From NCBI GenBank assembly GCA_021432605.1, contig MU271143.1, forward strand, positions 4,225,277 to 4,289,276: 64,000 bases of DNA, written 5' to 3'. The DNA is from Coniochaeta sp. PMI_546 (lineage: Eukaryota > Ascomycota > Sordariomycetes > Coniochaetales > Coniochaetaceae). This document shows, one piece after another, positions 10,135 through 22,352 of the stretch. Within the stretch, counting starts at the first letter, position 1. The number at the start of each line of letters is the position of its first letter. The notes beneath the pieces were generated by a model. That model was not told the DNA's origin and searched no databases. It was given only the letters and a program-made list of their open reading frames with translations. A program made the position numbers and the translations under genes.

Positions 10135-11614
10135 CTACGTGCTGAAACGTGGCAGTGCGAGACTGAAAACATTCTCTGGGTCGTATCTCGACTTCAGCTC
10201 TCTTCCTTTCCCTGCCTTTGACCCCAGGTGCTGTTCGAGAGTCTTTTCCCCCAAAGGCGTCAGACCTGGATGAGCAGCCTCCAGCAATACTGAAGCCCCG
10301 GCGTGCCGTGCAGCCTTGAATAGGTCACGGTTCCAAGTTTCCGCAATGTCCTTGTTCCTGGCGTCGCTTGTGAAGAAAGACGACCAGAAGAAGATGTGAG
10401 ATTGGCCGACACCGATCAAGTGCTTTAGCTTTGGATTAATGGGTATGTCCCCGGACCAGCTAAGGTGGCACATCGGATCATTGGGAATTGTTTCAAGCGC
10501 TGTAACTATGGTCTCGATGAGCGCGGACGTCATTTTGCTGAAGTATTGAGTCCGCATCCCGCCCCAGGGAGCGTTATGATCCTGTAGTGCCGCATAGTGC
10601 TGTGGTAGTGTCTTGCTCTGCACTGAGCTCACCTTCATCGGCGGAGTTGCAGCAACAAACTTATCGAGGTACTGCTTGCCCGTCTCGTGGTCGGCGTCGG
10701 CCCAGGTCCAAAACACCATCAGTTGAGGGCCGCTAACAGGCGGTATGTTCATGACGAACATGTTGATAGTCAGGGGCTTTGGGATTTCAAGCTTGCTAAC
10801 TGCCTCATGGTAGTCCCAAATCGTTTTAGCGAGGTTGCTGGACTCGTACATGAGAACGCCGGTGAGAATCTGTGCCAGGTTAGCATCGGCAAGCACCGTA
10901 CACTTGTCATGAAGCCGATACTGACCTTGATCTTGGGATACACCTTGATCGTCACGGCCGTGACAACTCCCAGATTTCCACCCATACCTCTCAAGCCCTC
11001 CAGTCTCTCATCTTCTTCTCCAAACTCCACCACCTCTCCTTTCCCTGCCACCATTTCTGCCCCAACAATTTGCTCGATGCCCATTCCGTGACTGTGCTGC
11101 ATCGGACCGTATCCCCCGAATGTGGCCCAACCTACATAGCCCACAATCCACATATTTCCCACGGGAGTGATGAGTCCTTCGACGTCTAGCTTCTCGATCA
11201 AGTCCTTCATCACAATCCCTCCACCTATCGTGGCGGTCTTCTTGTCCGCGGAAACATGCACAAAGTTGATGTCTCTCATGTCAATGACTAATGCCCCCTC
11301 TACAACGGTACGGCCTGTACAGCTCAGTTATTATCCACGTTCGGATATGCGCTATAGGAAAACCTGCCAAAGTAATCGTTTCCACCGCCGCGGACGGTAA
11401 AGCGGATGCCTTTAGTCACGCACCAACGCACCACGTCAGCGACCTCATCGGCGGACTGTGGCACAGCGATAGCAGGCGGCTCAACCTTCGCAACTGCCTC
11501 GTTCTGGCAGCGAATCTTACGTCGCTCAGCATACAAAGGAGATTGTGGCGTCAGAATTGTAATACCTGGCAGCGAGGACTCTAAGTTGGAGAAGACTACA
11601 GCAGTTGGGTCCAT
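10135..11614 (-). CDS. FAD-linked oxidoreductase (BBE-like, PCMH-type FAD domain)
   Basis: Three exons, 11614-11368, 11314-10926 and 10869-10135, give 456 residues. Intron 2 (10870-10925) is ordinary GT-AG with a GCTAACC branch site. Intron 1 only keeps frame naturally if a GC donor is used (11367 to 11315); this yields GGGNDYFGRTVVEGALVIDM, the expected family sequence. The FAD_binding_4 fold is clear (RFTVRGGGND, IGGGIVMKDL, GWATFGGYGPMQHSHGMGI), and the C-terminal BBE segment ends YDPENVFSLALPRF. Such enzymes oxidise alcohols, sugars or alkaloid-like substrates with O2. The His that usually carries the 8-alpha-histidyl FAD link in GGGH is Asn79 here, and I see no Cys at the second site, so the flavin may be non-covalent. 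Confidence 0.85.
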
Positions 11615-12466
11615 TCTGAGTAATTATAACAGCTGTGTTTTATGAGATAGAAAACGAGAACCGGCACAAGGATGTGGTAAGCTGATCTAGCCTGGGGGTT
11701 CAGTCGGTTTATGTAGGATTGCAGGGATAATCGAGTAGGACCATTGTCCATGGACTGGATCCTCTGTAAGCACTTAAGGTAAGCTGAAGCTCAACCGGAA
11801 AGCCGGCGAAGCCGCAAAAGCGAATGCTGTCATTCGAATCTGGAGTAAGCAAGCTGATGCTCAGCGGCCGTTCTGTACAAAGTAAAATCTCTGCAGTATA
11901 TCTGAATCGATCAGAAACATGGGTCGGCAGATGATAGCTAGGGCAACAGACAGATGAGCGGTCTAAACGGCAGAAGTGTTGATTGTGGAGTCCGGACTTC
12001 GTTTCTTCCTCGACACGCCTGATGATTGAAGCGTAGGAGGCCCGGTTTCTCTACATTCGTGCCAGAACAGTGAGTTAGAAATCGCACTGTACTGTAAGTG
12101 CATTGACTGGGTGTGATGATCCTTCTCTCTCGCCGTCTATTCCGCTTGATCACGGAAAATGTGGAAGCCAGAAAGCGCTGCTAACCCAATGCGGCCTCAC
12201 ACGATGCATAGTAACTTACGGATGGTATTATAACGGATGCACGGAGCTATTATCATGATAGTCTACGAGTCACCCATCAATAGCTCCTAAGGGAATCGCT
12301 CGAGTTTCCACAGCATCGTGGACCGTACCATCGTAGACAGGAGTCGAGAGTGTCCATCCTCCAGCCCCGAGCCATGCTCCCCAGCGAATGCGCTAGTTAT
12401 CTCTCGAGGTCAGAGCACCGTCAGAGTTCCTCATGTCGAGAATTCATTGTCCCTTGGAATCGCTAC
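11615..12466. other. intergenic region upstream of the FAD oxidase
   Basis: This contains the presumed FAD oxidase promoter and the 3' flank of the LaeA-like gene. Open frames such as 11938-12153 (minus) show no family resemblance. Nothing else is seen. Confidence 0.45.
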
Positions 12467-14237
12467 TTATGGTTTACGACCATAGACGACTCGCTGCCGG
12501 TACCAAGGATGGACATTATTATCGCGCACCTGTCGGCGCAGATGGGCGAGATAGACTTGGATCTCGGTTGGAGACCAGCCCATTACGGCGTTCCACATAT
12601 AGAGAACATAACCTGGGCAGATACCTATGTGTTAGCTGTGCGGTACTAGGAGCGACATGACTTGCGTGTACACGATATGGGGCGGAGCTTATAAAGTCAT
12701 CAACCTACCCTCGGCATCGGACTCGAGCACAAGTCTGGCAAATTGCCCAAGTCTTTTCAGCCTCGGGTCCGCCGGCCAGCTGCCAATAGGGCACTATGTG
12801 GAAGGGAGCACAAGTATTAGTAAAGCGGTGTTCCCAGCGAGTGGTGCAATGTACCTTGTGTTCCCACACTCTGATGTCGACGAAGCCAGCTTCCTCCATG
12901 CATTTCTTTTGGATCTCGTCTTCGACAACTCTAAAGGTCCTGCCAAACTTTTCCCCGCCGGCCCAGAAGACCTTTCCCCATTGGTGCATCGGACTTCCCG
13001 GTAGGATGGAGCCATCATCACACTCCATATTGATCGAGTTCTCGAAGTGTTCTACGTATCCTCCCGGCTTGCAACAGCGAAATGCGTCTCTATAGAGGGC
13101 ATGCCAGTCGACAATGGAGCCCATAAGACCGCGTAGGTGGACATAATCAAAGGTGTTATCTTGCCATGTCCACGGCAGGTTTGCGTCGTCGATCTCAAAC
13201 CTGACATTTGGCGGGACCCAGCTGGGCTGGATGGGCGACAGATCAGTCCCCGTTACTTCGGCACCAGGAAATTGTTCGGCAAAGTCTCTGCACGTTGAGA
13301 ATCGGAGTGTTAGCGCGAACCCTCACGTCCACTACCAAAGACGTTTGACTGGCACATCTGACATACATAGCCCATACGCCTGACGCAAATTCGTTAGCGT
13401 TCGTGTTGCGCGTCCGTAAGTGTTCGTACAGATCAAGGCACTCACCAGTACCCGTTCCAATGTCAACAACTTTCTAGAGGCGAGTCAGTTTTGTTGACGA
13501 AAAACCTCAATATCCGAGGCGCCACACGCGATCAAAGAACACGAGTGAGCATACCTGTATGTCAGATTTAAGGGGCGCCAGGAACAATTTATCTCCAAGA
13601 GCAAGAGTGCACATATGATGACTATAGAAGTCGGCCACTTTCTGTTAGCAGTTGAGGTGCGGCCGCCTACGGAAGCTTTGCGTGCTTTGCGTAATGCTAA
13701 TATATATATATAGATATATGTATAGGAAGGACGGCCCTTACTGGATATCCATGGATTCTTGCTGTTGTTCATCGTTGGGAATCCTGATGATTTCACGTCA
13801 GTTTGAGGCTACACACCGAACTCCATACTGAATGCATACCAGGACTCTGCGACACCCACATTGCTGTGGAAGGTACGTCCAAGAATGTGGCGATACTCGA
13901 GTATGCTTTCCGAGAGCGACGCTGTTGAGCTTGCTACATCACCAAAGGCAGAGTCTTCATCGCCACCATTTCCTGCGTCGTCTTCCGCTGCTTCGGCGTC
14001 TAGCGGAAGCTGAGCCCAATGCGTGGCTGGAAGGATCTCGCTCGGTGGTACGCTCAGAGGCTCCTCTGTTGGTCCAGCAGCCGCGCGTTCAGCAGGACTT
14101 ACGCGGGAGTCTGTCCGATTTTGAGCTCCTCGCGCAGCTTCAGCGGTTGATGGTATTGTGGCCGTTTCAGTGGCAATGGCCGGACTGTCGACCGTAGCCT
14201 GAAGTTTGGCGTCTGGCGACACCTTGGGGTCCGTCAT
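12467..14237 (-). CDS. LaeA/UMTA-type SAM-dependent methyltransferase
   Basis: Eight exons (14237-13840, 13783-13742, 13621-13555, 13473-13446, 13379-13367, 13287-12855, 12793-12709, 12612-12467) join in phase to 403 residues. The N-terminal about 100 residues are disordered (Ala/Ser/Glu-rich). The family block follows: ILEYRHILGRTFHS, WIPNDEQQQESMDIHHH, then SAM motif I VVDIGTGTGVWAIDFA (residues 171-186), then GTDLSPIQPSWVPPN and LPWTWQDNTFDYVHLR. The C-terminus is typical: GWSPTEIQVYLAHL and VHPWYRQRVVYGRKP. Proteins of this group are nuclear regulators of secondary metabolism (LaeA) or metabolite methyltransferases; sequence does not separate the two. Exons of 28 and 13 nt carry the SAM-binding loop. 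It is divergent from the P450 across 394 nt, suggesting a shared promoter. Confidence 0.88.
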
Positions 14238-14631
14238 GATGATTCGAGCAATAGCAATAGCAATGGTTGTTGATGCTAGTGCTCCGGCTTTGTTTGTCTC
14301 TTGTCTGTCTCGTCATTGCCAAGTCGAGTTCAACATCACAGAAGCGCTTGGTGAAGTGAACTTGGTGATCTGTCGGAAATGATAAGCACGACCTGTCGGA
14401 TGCTTTCCGTCGGAGGGAGGGGGAATTCTGAACCTGAATGATGCAGCCAATCCTGGACTAAATCTGTCGTTAGCGTCGCCAGGATAGATACAATAGCCCC
14501 TGCGAGAGGATGAGGGAAAGGGGACATGTCATATTTCCCATTGTCCATCTGCACGCTTTGCGCATCTTCTTCACAACTTGTTTTCACCTGCCTGTTTGCA
14601 CTCTGGACGCTGTCAAGCGTTACGATCACCT
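14238..14631. promoter_or_regulatory. bidirectional promoter, LaeA-like methyltransferase / P450
   Basis: This is the 394-nt gap between two divergent start codons. No TATA-like element stands out on either side. The arrangement suggests co-regulation; no specific regulator site is recognised. Confidence 0.45.
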
Positions 14632-16301
14632 ATGGCTCCAGAGCTGATTGAATCGGGGCTCGTCATCGGTGCCATCACCCTTGGCCTATACCTCCTCGCG
14701 ACAAGTGTGGTGACTTGGGTCCGCCTGCGCCACATTCCAGGGCCGTTCAGTGCTGGATTCAGCAAGTTGTGGCTGATTCGGCGGCAGATGACAGGAAAAC
14801 TGGTGCTTGACCTTCAAGATGTCTGCAAGAAATACGGTGAGATTACTGTGACAATGAGATGACAGGCCTAGTCCACTAATTACTTCCACGAAGGACCGCT
14901 CGTCCGGATCGGTCCCGACTGGGTTGTGACGTCGGACCCGGCCGAAATTCGACGCATCTGGAGCTTGCACTCCGGTTACAGTCGGTCGCCTTGGTACCGC
15001 GGCCTGCGCTTCGACCCGGCCAAAGACAGCATTATCACGGCGACAGATAACAGAGAGCATGGGCGCATACGTGCACATCTGCTTCCAGGGTATCAGGGCC
15101 GTGGGCTGGAAGACCCGGAGCCGATCGTCGATGCGCAGGTCGCTAAGTTCGTCTCCCTAATCGAGCGCAAGTACCTGTCGTCATCTACTGCCCTTCGGCC
15201 CCTGGACATGTCCGATGCTATGCAGTTCCTGACGCAGGATATTATCTCGGCCATAGAATTTGGTACCTCATTTGGATACTTGGATGCTGATGCGGATATG
15301 TACGGTGTGATTGCCATCTTCGAGGCCCTCCTCGGCAGTGTCATGGTCATGGCATTAGTCCCATGGCTAGTCAATTTACTGGCATTACCTATTGTGCGGC
15401 CCTTTCTTCCCAAACCTACAGATCCCCGTGGGCCAGGTCGTCTACTCGGGTTGATCAAGGCACATGTGGATGCACGATACGACGGCAATGCCAGCGGGCA
15501 AGGAAGAGTGCAACGCAAAGATGTCTTGCAATCCTTTGTCGAATCCGGTCTGTCTCGCAACGAGGTTGAGTCTGAAGCCCTGATCCATATGGTGGGCGGG
15601 ACAGATACAACGGCGCTTGCACTTCGCAACGCCATCTTCTTCGTCGCTAGCAATGCTGCAGTGTACGCGAAACTACAGTGCGAGATCGATAGCGCCGTTG
15701 AAGAGGACAGCCTACTTTTGTATGGGATTGTTCCTTGCTCCCGAGCTCGAGCAATGCCATTCTTGCAGGCCGTCATCAAAGAAGCCCTGCGTATGTGGCC
15801 CCCGGTGATGGGTCTTATGGCACGTATGTCAGACAAAGACGACATTATCTGCGGTCTCCGGGTACCGGCCCGGACCCACGTAGCCTGGGCTGCTCTGGCT
15901 GTCATGAAGGACCGAGATATCTTTGGCGTTGACGCCGATATCTTCGCTCCAGAACGCTGGATCAATGCTGAACCTGAGCAACTGAAAGCCATGGACGGTG
16001 TCCAAGGGCTTGTGTTCGCTGGGGGTACTCGTTGGGAGTGTCTGGGAAAAAGACTCGCACAAATCGAGCTGGAGAAAGCATTATTTGAGGTCAGTCATCA
16101 CAATGAAGGCTCGATTTGCTCGTCTGTTGTATCGAGCTGCATCTGATAATGAGGTTGCTAACTATCGAGGACGCTGTACAGCTCTTCCGTCGGTTCGACT
16201 TCACTATGCTTGATCCGGTCCAGCCTTTTGTCTGGTCCAGCTTTGGAACGACTGTCCACCATGGCATGAAAGTGAGAATAACAGCACGGATGAGAACATA
16301 A
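14632..16301 (+). CDS. cytochrome P450 monooxygenase (pisatin-demethylase-like)
   Basis: Three exons, 14632-14836, 14894-16089 and 16182-16301, give 506 residues, a normal microsomal P450 length. Residues 8-30 form a membrane anchor (VIGAITLGLYLLATSVVTW) followed by the HIPGP proline hinge. Diagnostic motifs are present: I-helix GGTDTT (about 303-308), K-helix EALR (365-368), APERW (420-424), and the heme loop FAGGTRWECLGKRLA with Cys451 as thiolate ligand. The heme loop has an unusual WE pair just before the Cys. The protein acts at the ER with a P450 reductase; the substrate is unknown. The 3' end is only 47 nt from the stop of the converging MFS at 16349. Confidence 0.9.
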
Positions 16302-16348
16302 ATCGTCAGTGGTCACCTGCCTGCCGCAGCATCATATATATGTCTTGT

Positions 16349-18416
16349 CTAATGCGCGAATCTGAAATCTAGTCTCCGGCTTCCGCTGAGCTTGGTGTTG
16401 TTGACATAGTCAATTCTCTCCTGCTCTGTCATCGCAGACCAAATCTTGTCACGCTGCCTATTCCTCCACATGTAATAAGCCTTTGTCAACAAGAATAGGC
16501 CGATGACGAAGCAGTTGATGATGACTAGTGTCAGGTTTCCGTTCTTGTACTTTGGCTTGTCATAGTCTTGGTAGATGTAGGCAGATATGATACTGCCAAC
16601 TTGCACCGACATCTGCAGATTGCATGCTTGGTTAGCCGACAGGACCAATGTGTCGTGATGGGCTTCTTCGATCTCCAGCAGATGACGTGCACGAATACTC
16701 ACATTGTACAACGCAGCACTCACGGAACGAGCGCCCACATTATTTGAATTCTTGCTTGCCCAACCAACCAAGATTGCGTCTATTAGCAGGAATGTTAGTA
16801 TTGTACTAGAGACGTAGCAAATGCTCGAGATTTGGGATATACTAACGAGCATACGGGTAAGATATCAAAACTGTGACCAAGGCATATGTCCCCCATTTGT
16901 CGGTGGTAACTCCTGACCACCACCGGAGAGCGACAAGGCATGGCAATGTCCACAGTGGCTGCAGCATCGAAACGAGGGTGCGTTCGTTGAGCCTCTCCGA
17001 CAGGCGCGTAAGGAGTATCAAGTTGATTATGTGGAACACGTTCTGTAGGTGCGATTAGACCCTAGAACGCAGCATATCAACGCTAGGTCGTCAGACTCAC
17101 ATAGGGGATCGTCAGTAGATTCGTATTAAAGGGGTCAAAGCCCAGATTTCGTAGCGTCAGCGTAATGTAGGTTGCTGGTGGTGCTTGGGGAATAAATGCA
17201 ATCACTCCAATGATGTAAAGCGGCCATAGATCGTAGTCCTTCAGTGCCTCCCACAGTCGCTTGGGTGTGATGGCCTGGCGATTGTTCATGTCGCCCTTGG
17301 ATGGGTCATCACGAAGAACCCTGTTAACAACGATCGCCACTTCTCGATCGGTGAACCATCCTTTAGGGCGGAACCAGGTCTTGGTTTGGACAGCCGAGGC
17401 CGGCATAAGGAAAAAGCTGGCGATACCGACCAGGAAGGTGATCAAACCTTCCACAAGGAACAGCCATCGCCATCCACCCCAGCCATTGACACCACGGAGG
17501 TGCAGAAGGGCGAATGCAAGCAGAGACGTGAGGATACCGGTAACGGAGAGCGAAGTCCAGAAGTAGCTCAGCCGAATCGGAAGCTCTCGGGATGTGTAGA
17601 AGTACGACAACCAGAGGACAATGTCAGGGATAAAACCTCCCTAGATACACATGTCAGCGTATGAGGCCTAGGACGTCTAAATAGCAGCGGTTCCAAGTCA
17701 AAGTTGGCATACCTCCAGAAAACCGAGCAGAACTCGTGTGGCAATGAAAGTGCTCCGGCCAGTCAGAGCACATTGTGAGATCGCAACGATTGACCACAGG
17801 ACTATTTGCATCGGAATCCACCTATCCGGACCGATCTTCTTGGAGACTAGCTGAGATGGCAACTCTGCTATGAGAAATGCTACCCGAAAGACGCTGTTGC
17901 CGTAATTGTAGTCTTTGTTTGTCAGCTCAATCTGTCTGCCACGGATTAAATTATGTGGAAAGGACCTACCGTCGGTGTTCATTCCAAGATCGTCCAACAT
18001 ATTGTCCGAGACCGCCTGGGCGAGGTTCCCACGATCGACTTGGAGAGCGAAGAACATGACGCACTATGAAGGTCAATTTCGAGCTGGTTTCTATCCATCG
18101 TGACTTTCCTGGATTCACTTACCGCCCAGAGACAGACACGCCAATCCAACTTTCTTACCAGTCTCTTTTCCTCTTCCTCGGACCATGTCAGCGACGGGTC
18201 AAAGACATGACGACATTCATAATTGGACTTTTCATAGGCAGCACGCCAGTACTGCGCAACAGCTTCATCGTTAAAGGGGTTCTTCTCCGAGGTGACTCCG
18301 TTCTCATCAGACCCCGAGGTATCACTGGAAGCTTGGCCGTGACCCTTTTTGCCATCGCCAGTATCATCAAGATCACGGGTATCAGTATGCCCCAACTTGA
18401 CCGTCTTTGATGCCAT
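16349..18416 (-). CDS. MFS transporter, anion:cation symporter (ACS) family
   Basis: Seven exons (18416-18123, 18063-17970, 17912-17713, 17640-17101, 17042-16847, 16779-16703, 16612-16349) join in phase to 554 residues. The sequence shows the classic Dal5/Tna1-type ACS pattern: a soluble N-terminus, [67 protein letters not shown], and the late [19 protein letters not shown]. About twelve transmembrane helices are visible. The family imports small organic anions such as allantoate, nicotinate, pantothenate or related acids; specificity is not readable here. The exon 3 acceptor (AAAG at 17913) is inferred from phase and family alignment. It converges tail-to-tail with the P450. Confidence 0.87.
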
Positions 18417-20572
18417 GGTGCCCGGCGAACTTGCGCTGAATCAGCAATCGTAATGCACTCGGTTGGAACGCAAGGGGCCTGAAGAGTGTTGCGATCGATG
18501 CAGCAACAAACAGGACCCTGGGATATATGTATAAATACCACTAGATATCAAGATGAACGTCCTCAACTCTGACCCCTGAAATTGACCTGTATTGCGTGAT
18601 ACACAACGTTGGAGGCATTACAAAATCGCCACTGTTCCTCACGGCTCTGCCCCGTGCCAAGAGGGCCTAGTTAGTCTAAGACCAACGTCCCGGCCCCCGG
18701 AGGCGACTACTATGACCATTTGACCGATATCCGCTATGTGCGCTCTTTGCGTACGTTACTTAGGTCATTTCTTGAACGAAAAGACATAGTGTAAACACAA
18801 CAGGTTGAAAACTCGCTGCCATAACCATCACTCTGGATTAGAAACAAGGATCAACCGATGTCGTGATATGGCACAAGAGCCTCCACCAAGACGTGCTGCA
18901 ACAAACATCGAGGAGGGATGCAACCCACCACGTGCAAACTCCGGTACTATCTTGAATTTATCAAGTATTTGATGCTAATCAGTAGACAGACGGTAGCGCA
19001 TGGTAATGCCCCGGAGATGTATTTCAGCACTCCAAACCAAGTAAAGACCCCGAACGGCCTTATTGCCCTTATGATCCGCTGCCAAGACATACCCGCGGAA
19101 ACCCATGCTTCAGTTCATGCAGAAATTGGTCAAAGCAAATGACACAAACCTGATGGCGTAATTGCGAATGTTCTTCCATTACATCGATGGATTCGGCAAG
19201 TGCTGATCAAGAGCTCGTTTGGCTGCACAGATCTCAGCATGCATACACTGAAGAGATTCGATGCTGTCTTTTACGCACTGTTTGAACGGCGCAAGTCAGT
19301 ACGACACTATACTTTACTCTGATATACCCAATTCGGTAGTATCTATCGGTCAGGAAGTTCCTTGCACCGTCGTCGAAAGAGGCCAAGGCATCCTCAGACT
19401 CGGGAGAGCTTTGGCCGATATCTCTGGATCCCTCTTATTGTCAGAGTGTTCAACTCTAGGTCAAGTACATCGTTCCAGCTGAATAGTTGCTAATGGTAAC
19501 TCTTCTGGTAATCTTGAGTAATCAGTTAACAAGGTACTTGGTCGACATGTCAGGGCGTTGAGACAGCTTATGCGGTGCGAGACCGTCTGACGACAAATGA
19601 CGGAACCGGACGTACGAGGCTAAGTTACGGTGCATTTCGAGCCCGACAAAGCCCTCACGAGGGTCACTTCTCGACATTTGCCACCTGCGATGGTCTAGTT
19701 GTTTCCTTAATTCCTTGCTAGCCACTGCAGTTTATGCAGGACAGTGTGAGCGTGTTGTCCACAGTGGGGTTTATTAATGCTATTGACATCATCTTGGCTG
19801 TGGACAGTGTTCAAGACTGAGTCCTTACGGAGAGCTTGAAGAATTTCTCACGACAGCCGGATGAAGACAAGACGGATGAGCCTAGAACAGTTTGAAGATA
19901 TGGCTGAAGTGAAGCGGTGCCGCCTGTATGGGACACTTAAGCGGTAAGCCATGACATACAAATGGTCTGGTCGGCCTTCAGAGACTAAGATGACCAGAAA
20001 ATCAAATGCAAGGCAGTGTAAAAATGCTGGTGATGGGGAGACACCTCGATACTCACCCGAGCTTCTGTTCTGGCGTTGTGTCCTTTCTGATTGAACATCG
20101 CGGTAGTTGGAACATGGTTGATAGGGTACTTTTTCTCCTTGGCTTTCTCCTGATGTAATTTGTGGCGGGAGACTTGTAACATTCCGCACAATTTGCAGCT
20201 TCTCGAACCCGCTAAAGCTTATTTTGATCTCATGGATCCGGGAACTCGGTGAAAAGAAAATTGAATTGCCGTTGTAGGGCCATCCTGCCCACCCTTCGTC
20301 ATGGAAGGAGAGACAACTGGGTGACGCTGCAAATAAAAGCTGTTTGCTTTAAGAATAAAGAGAAGGCTTGACGCAGCAAGCTAGACTTCAGACGCTGAAA
20401 GCGGGGACGGGGGCAGAAGAGCTGGCCCGGAGGTGTCATGACACCATTTCTTGCCCAAAAGATTGTTAACCTGATGGGCATCGACTTTGGGTCAGCAACA
20501 CATGGGAGCTCCTTATGATTACATTCAGAGCAGGGTAAGACTAACCTAAAGCAGTACAGAGGCGCTGACGAG
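18417..20572. other. 2.1-kb intergenic region without recognised gene
   Basis: The left end is the ACS-MFS promoter, with a TATA-like stretch at 18521-18540. The rest contains only short unconserved frames, for example 19261-19482 and 19848-20189 (minus). I recognise no protein family, RNA gene or transposon remnant. Confidence 0.45.
18528..18538 (-). promoter_or_regulatory. TATA-like element upstream of ACS-MFS
   Basis: Read on the minus strand this is TATTTATACAT, about 115-120 nt upstream of the 18416 start codon. It is the best TATA candidate in that flank. Confidence 0.4.
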
Positions 20573-22352
20573 CTACTCGTCAAGTAATGTCAGAACAATA
20601 GCCTGCGAATCTTTCACTCTGACGCTTATCTCTCCATTACTTCCAACGTTGACCGTCTCATTAGAGCATCGTCGACTTTTCATGCTCACACCATTTCCAA
20701 GACTGGAGTACTCGTACGCATACCCCGCGAATGTCAACCCAGTCTTCACATCGCTTCCAGGAGCTGTCAACCGCTCAACTTGCCACGAGGAGCCTGCCAA
20801 CTGGTTTCCAACGGAAAGCGTATAGGTAGGAACCGGCCGAGGCGTGGCAGTCGTCGAGTTATATTGATTCATGTTCAATATTGCAATACGTGCGAGATGA
20901 CCACTGGCATATGCGGCGTAGGCGGACTCGTAGGGACTCGACGAAAGACTAATCTCCACGACAGCGGTGCTAGTACTAGCGCCCAAGAATCGGGCTGCGG
21001 CTAACTTTCCATAATAAGGCGCCAAGGTCTTTGACTCGTTTCCGCCAGACGCAACAGGAGCCCATGCAGAATACGGTGCGCCGTTGGACTCTAGGTGTAT
21101 CTTGTCAGTCGGTTACTGCCTACACGACAGGCTGCGGTGTGGAAGTTCAGAGGAGAGACCACTGGAATATCCCAATAGGTGACTTACGGTGGTAGTGCAG
21201 ACGCTTGATAACACCAGTTGAGGCAGCATACAAGGTGAAGTCCATCACCCACAGGGCTGCGCCGAACGTGTCGGACAAGCCAGCAGCACCGCCTCCATAC
21301 AAGGAATTGCACTCTCCAATAACATACGGTTTGTCATCAACAGCAGCCAAGGCGTTTGCAGCGGCAACGTGCTTGCTCAGGCTTTTGACCGTGACATTGT
21401 GGTTCATAAGTGTTCCTTGCAATGTTACCCCCGGTGAGGTAGCACCAGTGATATAATTATGCAGACTTTTCTGTTTAACAGCATTCTGGGAGTCAATCCC
21501 ATCCTGGAAAGCGGCAACTTGGGAGTAGGCGCTGCCCGGGCTGGAGAATGATGGAGCCATGAACTGAGGTGTGCCAAGCTCGGGGCACGCCGCCAGTAAA
21601 TATTGCTTGAGGTGAGATGTCCCATTTTGCCATTCAGTGACAAACTGAGACACGTTCCAGTTCGATGGTCTCCATTTGCCCAGATAAAGATCCGGCTCAT
21701 TTCCGTACTCCCACATGCTGAGTTGCGAACCGATAGCTTTGCATGCCAGAGGCGCTGTCTCTGCTAAGGTGGCATAACCCGAGGCGTTGTTGGCGGCAAG
21801 GTTGAAACCGTGGGTATAAAAAGTGTCCGGAAAGGTGCGATAGGAGTCAAAGAACGATTTGCCAATACACACAATCGCCAAAGGGTCCGCGGCGCAAGAT
21901 GTTGCGGTTGCCGACTGAAGCTGCGGATCGTAGATGGCTCGGTCCCTGAAGAAATGACATCAAACATTGGTTTCAAGGACTCTGGTCCGGACCTAGACTT
22001 GTTCACTCACTGTGAATTTCCCCCTACCCTGATCACGGGCATGTCGCCCCCCTGAAGGCGGCCTAGATTCTTCAGAAGGTTGGCCGAGAAGACATTCGGC
22101 GCTGACCGAATACCTGATGATTACAAGTATTTAGTGTTTGTTTCCGCTCTTTTGTCGTGTCGGCACCATGCATTACATACCTGCGAATAGGGGAAAGCTC
22201 ACTAATTCAATTGAGAGTGAAACATACGCTGGGAAGCCAATTGGCAGAGCAGCTGAAGTTGAAGGCACTGTTACTGAGGCTTGAACAGCTGATTCTACCA
22301 GGACCGGCTGTGTGAAGAGAAGTGGTATAAGACTGGGGCGCATTTTCCTCAT
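20573..22352 (-). CDS. GH79 beta-glucuronidase-like glycoside hydrolase
   Basis: Four exons (22352-22181, 22113-22011, 21945-21188, 21090-20573) give 516 residues. The first about 25 residues resemble a secretion signal (basic MRKMRPS, hydrophobic LIPLLFTQPVLV, small residues before QASV). The family block follows: YVSLSIELVSFPLFAG, NVFSANLLKNLGRLQGG, MPVIRVGGNSQ. The catalytic acid is expected at Glu175 in WEYGNEPDLY and the nucleophile at Glu303 in VIGECNSLYGGG. The C-terminal part is a beta-sandwich typical of GH79. Family members remove glucuronic acid or 4-O-methylglucuronic acid from polysaccharides and arabinogalactan proteins. It is divergent from an MFS sugar transporter, and the shared promoter carries an element also found before the GH88/lyase pair. 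Confidence 0.9.

Noticed and set aside
13695-13725. TA microsatellite as a mobile-element footprint
   Set aside because: It lies inside an intron of the LaeA-like gene and is only a short AT run without inverted repeats or duplication.
8527-18416. Classical secondary-metabolite cluster with PKS/NRPS
   Set aside because: No ketosynthase, adenylation, terpene-cyclase or prenyltransferase motifs were found in any frame of the window.
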